Below, piece by piece: positions 6,694 to 8,717 of a stretch of DNA of 8,717 nt (positions within the stretch are counted from its first letter, which is position 1; each line of letters starts with the position of its first letter). This stretch comes from Eisenbergiella sp900555195 (GTDB lineage: Bacteria; Bacillota; Clostridia; Lachnospirales; Lachnospiraceae). The stretch is from NCBI GenBank assembly GCA_902492555.1, contig CABUMH010000127.1:1-8717 (forward strand). The letters run 5' to 3'. The position numbers and the translations under genes are program-made. Under the pieces are notes generated by a model that saw only the letters and a list, made by a program, of their open reading frames with translations, ran no database searches and was not told where the DNA came from.

Positions 6694-6899
6694 CCCGCCG
6701 GATTTCTTCTCCCGCAAACCTGTGAAAAAATTGCGGTGTTTCTTAGATTTTGCGTGCGGGATATCTCCCGCGCGCATTGGCGGCGTTGTCCGACGCCCGA
6801 ATGGGCGGAGTTTAGCCGCCAAGCGGGAGATGTTCCGCACGCAAAATCTTAGAAACAGCCAATTTTTGAGGCGATTTGTGGGAAAAGAAATCCGACGGT

Positions 6900-7016
6900 C
6901 CCCTTCCAGGTGAAAGGCGGTGCCGAAAGACCGCATCCGTCCCGCACAAAAAAGGCGGAGGGAAGGGGCTGCAGGGGCGCCGGATGAATCGGAAAGCCGC
7001 AGAGGAATTTTGTCTG
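6900..7016 (-). repeat. Right perfect arm of the giant palindrome (117 bp)
   Basis: It is the exact inverted copy of 6577-6693. The arm ends 14 bp before the -35 of the next promoter (7031). The first mismatch outward is at the pair 6576/7017, then the match resumes to 6572/7021. Confidence 0.92.
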
Positions 7017-7030
7017 CGCCCAGAAAACCT

Positions 7031-7059
7031 TTGCAAAATGATCTGGGATCTATTATAAT
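7031..7059 (+). promoter_or_regulatory. Sigma-A promoter for the PH-domain protein gene
   Basis: TTGCAA (7031-7036) and a perfect TATAAT (7054-7059) are separated by 17 bp. Transcription would start near 7066, which places the in-frame GTG at 7066 at the transcript end and favours the ATG at 7153 as the true start. The promoter begins 9 bp beyond the palindrome. Confidence 0.65.
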
Positions 7060-7152
7060 CAACCAGTGAAAACGAAAGAATGTTTTGCTGTTCCCAGGGA
7101 CGGCGGACAGCAGAATGGATTTGCGGCTTTTGCCGCGGAAATCGAGGCGCAT

Positions 7153-7548
7153 ATGGGAGAACGAGGAAACGGCGATGTTCGCTTTGTAGAGAGAAAACGA
7201 TGGCTTTTTCTGGGACTGCCTTTCACCTTTACCGTATATCAGGTAAGAGAGGATGGAATCACCATACAGGAAGGGTTCCTGAATAAGAAAGAGAACGACT
7301 GCTATATGTATAAGGTGCAGGATGTGGAACTGATAGAATCTCTGCTTGAACGGATCGTTGGGATTGGAAGCGTGAAATGCTATACGGGCGATACCACGAA
7401 TCCTGTGCTGATACTTTCTCATGTGAAGAACGCCCGGGCGATTAAGAATTTCATACTGGAAGCTTCTGAGAAGGCGCGTCTGCGCAGAAAAACCATGAAC
7501 ATGCTGGACATCGGCGCGGAACAGGATGAGTGGGATCAGGATATGTAA
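7153..7548 (+). CDS. Small bacterial PH-domain protein
   Basis: This is a 131-aa protein from the ATG at 7153. The core, RKRWLFLGLPFTFTVYQVREDGITIQ through FLNKKENDCYMYKVQDVELIESLLERIVGIGSVKCYTGDTTNPVLILSHVKNARAIKNFI, resembles the bacterial PH (YdbS-like, bPH_2) beta-barrel fold seen in short Lachnospiraceae proteins. The C-terminus is charged (EKARLRRKT, then an acidic end). No signal peptide or transmembrane segment is evident. The ligand and role are unknown. An upstream in-frame GTG at 7066 would give 160 aa, but it has no Shine-Dalgarno sequence and coincides with the predicted transcription start. The ATG at 7153 has GAGG (7144-7147) 5 nt upstream and fits the usual family length. The gene looks monocistronic, with its own promoter and terminator. 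Confidence 0.8.
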   Translation: MGERGNGDVRFVERKRWLFLGLPFTFTVYQVREDGITIQEGFLNKKENDCYMYKVQDVELIESLLERIVGIGSVKCYTGDTTNPVLILSHVKNARAIKNFILEASEKARLRRKTMNMLDIGAEQDEWDQDM

Positions 7549-7606
7549 GTAAATAAAAGGAAACCGTGGCCATAAGGCGCAGCAAACGTCTTAGGGGGTG
7601 GAAACT

Positions 7607-7638
7607 GGATGCGGGAAAGGATTTTTCTGCATCTTTTT
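7607..7638 (+). terminator. Intrinsic terminator after the PH-domain gene
   Basis: GATGCGGGAAA (7608-7618) pairs with TTTTCTGCATC (7623-7633), with two G-U pairs and a 4-nt loop. A run of five T follows immediately (7634-7638). It lies about 60 nt past the stop codon and separates this gene from the MATE gene. Confidence 0.7.
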
Positions 7639-7692
7639 GCGTGCGGAAACGCTGTGCATGCGTAAACTCATTCCGCATGCGTAAATTCATCC
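7639..7692 (+). repeat. Three tandem degenerate 17-19-bp repeats upstream of the MATE gene
   Basis: GCATGCGTAAACTCATTCC (7656-7674) is followed directly by GCATGCGTAAATTCATCC (7675-7692). It is preceded by a weaker copy, GCGTGCGGAAACGCTGT (7639-7655). The units abut, so the spacing is close to two helical turns, typical of iterated protein-binding sites. They lie about 50-105 bp before the MATE start, where its promoter must be. No convincing -35/-10 pair was found in the stretch, so the operator role is inference. Confidence 0.5.
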
Positions 7693-7744
7693 GGGTCATT
7701 TTAACCGAGCAGTTTGTATCGGCCAAGGAGGTATGGAGGTAGAG

Positions 7745-8717
7745 ATGGAACTTGATATGACAAAGGGCAGTCCCTTTCGGCTGATCGTAAAATTTATCAT
7801 CCCCATCATTTTGGGAAACCTTTTCCAGCAACTGTATAATCTGGCGGATACGGTTATCGTGGGGCGTTTTGTGGGCGTTCAGGCTTTGGCTGCAGTGGGC
7901 GCCACGGGAACGATTTCCTTCCTGATCCTGGGATTCCTTCAGGGACTGACCACTGGCTTTACGGTGCAGACGGCTCAGCGGTTCGGCGCGGGAGACTTGG
8001 AAGGCATGAAGAAGAGCGTGGGCAACGCGGCCGTGCTGTCCGTCGTTGTGACAGTTGTCATGACTGCGGGAAGCGTGTTGATTATGGACTGGTTGCTGCG
8101 GATCATGCAGACGCCGGAAGATATTCTGGAGATGTCCAAAACCTATATCCTGATTATCTGCTGGGGAATGGGATTCAGCGTGCTGTATAACCTGCTTTCC
8201 AGCATCCTGCGGGCGGTGGGCAACAGCAAGGTGCCGCTGTTCTTTCTGATCCTTTCCGCTGCGATCAACGTGATCGGCGATTTGGTGCTCATCATCAATT
8301 TCGACATGGGAGTGGCGGGAGCAGCCCTCGCTACGGTGGCATCTCAGGCGATATCCGGTGTGCTCTGCCTGATATATATGATAAAAAAAGTACCGCTGCT
8401 TTCTTTGCAAAAGGAGCATTTCCGCCTGGATCGGTGGTGCGTGCGCAATCAGGTTTCCGTAGGAATACCAATGGCGTTGCAGTTCTCCATTACGGCGGTC
8501 GGCACCATCATGGTGCAGGTGGCGCTGAATCTGCTCGGTTCCACGGTGGTGGCTTCTTATACTGCGGCCTGCAAGGTGGAACAGCTCGTGACGCAGGTAT
8601 TTGTGGCGCTGGGCATGACGATGGCGACTTACTGCGGACAGAACCGGGGCATGAATGACCTGGATCGGATCAAGAAGGGAAGCCGGATCGCCTTCTGGAT
8701 GTCTTCTGTCTATGGGG
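7745..8717 (+). CDS. MATE-family multidrug/cation efflux transporter, 3' partial
   Basis: The frame runs from the ATG at 7745 to the window edge (324 codons visible; the family is usually ~450 aa with 12 membrane helices). The N-terminus MELDMTKGSPFRLIVKFIIP followed by GNLFQQLYNLADTVIVGRFVG is highly characteristic of MATE (NorM/DinF-like) antiporters. Further hydrophobic segments, SSILRAVGNSKVPLFF and YTAACKVEQLVTQVFVALGM, fit the second half-repeat layout. The protein should be an inner-membrane Na+ or H+ driven exporter; its substrate cannot be told from sequence. Two in-frame ATGs compete: the one at 7745 has GGAGG (7735-7739) at 5-nt spacing, whereas the one at 7733 lies too close to AAGGAGG (7725-7731). 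It follows a terminator and the tandem repeats, so it is probably transcribed on its own. Confidence 0.95.
   Translation, partial: MELDMTKGSPFRLIVKFIIPIILGNLFQQLYNLADTVIVGRFVGVQALAAVGATGTISFLILGFLQGLTTGFTVQTAQRFGAGDLEGMKKSVGNAAVLSVVVTVVMTAGSVLIMDWLLRIMQTPEDILEMSKTYILIICWGMGFSVLYNLLSSILRAVGNSKVPLFFLILSAAINVIGDLVLIINFDMGVAGAALATVASQAISGVLCLIYMIKKVPLLSLQKEHFRLDRWCVRNQVSVGIPMALQFSITAVGTIMVQVALNLLGSTVVASYTAACKVEQLVTQVFVALGMTMATYCGQNRGMNDLDRIKKGSRIAFWMSSVYG

Larger units (their letters stand above)
6572..7021. repeat. 450-bp giant imperfect palindrome (two head-to-head ~210-bp repeat arms)
   Basis: Position 6572 pairs with 7021 and the match continues inward on both sides with almost no gaps, centred near 6797. 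The outer arms are perfectly complementary for 117 bp (6577-6693 with 6900-7016). A partly diverged zone follows, then 14 bp (6746-6759 with 6835-6848), 9 bp (6763-6771 with 6823-6831) and 7 bp (6777-6783 with 6816-6822), leaving a short GC-rich tip. No credible gene is present: frames on both strands give the same peptide because the DNA is self-complementary. No transposase and no clear target-site duplication were seen. It could be a MITE-like or other intergenic repeat, two inverted copies of a repeat, a structural RNA, or a bidirectional insulator. Confidence 0.9.

Noticed and set aside
6572..7021. Invertible promoter switch (inverton)
   Set aside because: The two recognisable promoters lie outside the arms, no promoter was found in the inner segment, and no recombinase gene is in the window.
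6560..7035. Insertion sequence with target-site duplication
   Set aside because: No transposase frame is present and the bases flanking the palindrome do not form a convincing direct repeat.
6551..7422. Frames on both strands across the palindrome (such as 6551-6913, 6562-7422, 6812-7036, 6876-7058)
   Set aside because: The same peptide is read from both strands because the DNA is self-complementary; there is no ribosome binding site and the frames run across arms and into antisense of the next gene.
7451..8419. 322-codon minus-strand frame opposite the MATE gene
   Set aside because: It is antisense to a clear MATE transporter, has a His/Gln-rich low-quality translation, and no start signals.

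Overview
The window looks like a chromosomal stretch of a moderately GC-rich Firmicute, most likely a Lachnospiraceae-type Clostridia. This rests on AGGAGG-type ribosome binding sites, TTGACA/TATAAT-like promoters with 17-bp spacers, a two-subunit PyrB/PyrI aspartate carbamoyltransferase, a short bacterial PH-domain protein, and a secreted-type protein built on 'LADG' heptads. The organism call is inference; no rRNA or other definitive marker is present. No tRNA, CRISPR array, transposase or integrase gene was seen.

Layout. (1) 3-2402 (+) is the 3' end of a long gene for a YhgE/Pip-associated surface protein with two heptad-repeat blocks separated by an acidic, Pro/Thr/Ser-rich linker. (2) A strong sigma-A promoter starts 8 bp past its stop codon and drives a 106-aa XRE-type regulator (2519-2839). 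A long hairpin follows, then a 591-aa family A DNA polymerase that has 3'-5' proofreading and polymerase domains but no 5' nuclease (2931-4706). (3) Convergent to it on the minus strand is pyrB-pyrI (6216-5296 and 5164-4730), the catalytic and regulatory subunits of aspartate carbamoyltransferase. Its promoter lies about 300 bp upstream, and the leader carries an attenuator-like hairpin. A GC-rich, structured 131-bp spacer separates the two genes. (4) 6572-7021 is a non-coding giant imperfect palindrome of 450 bp, whose outer arms match perfectly over 117 bp. It sits between the minus-strand pyrB promoter and a plus-strand promoter at 7031-7059. (5) That second promoter drives a small bacterial PH-domain protein (7153-7548), which ends at a good intrinsic terminator (7607-7638). 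(6) A degenerate triple 17-19-bp repeat precedes a MATE-family efflux transporter (7745 to the window edge, truncated).

PyrB and PyrI form one enzyme of pyrimidine synthesis. The other genes have no evident shared pathway, so this reads as an ordinary chromosomal mosaic. The outstanding unexplained element is the giant palindrome. The pyr leader hairpin, the polymerase with Phe in place of the usual O-helix Tyr, and the iterated repeat before the MATE gene are second-tier observations.
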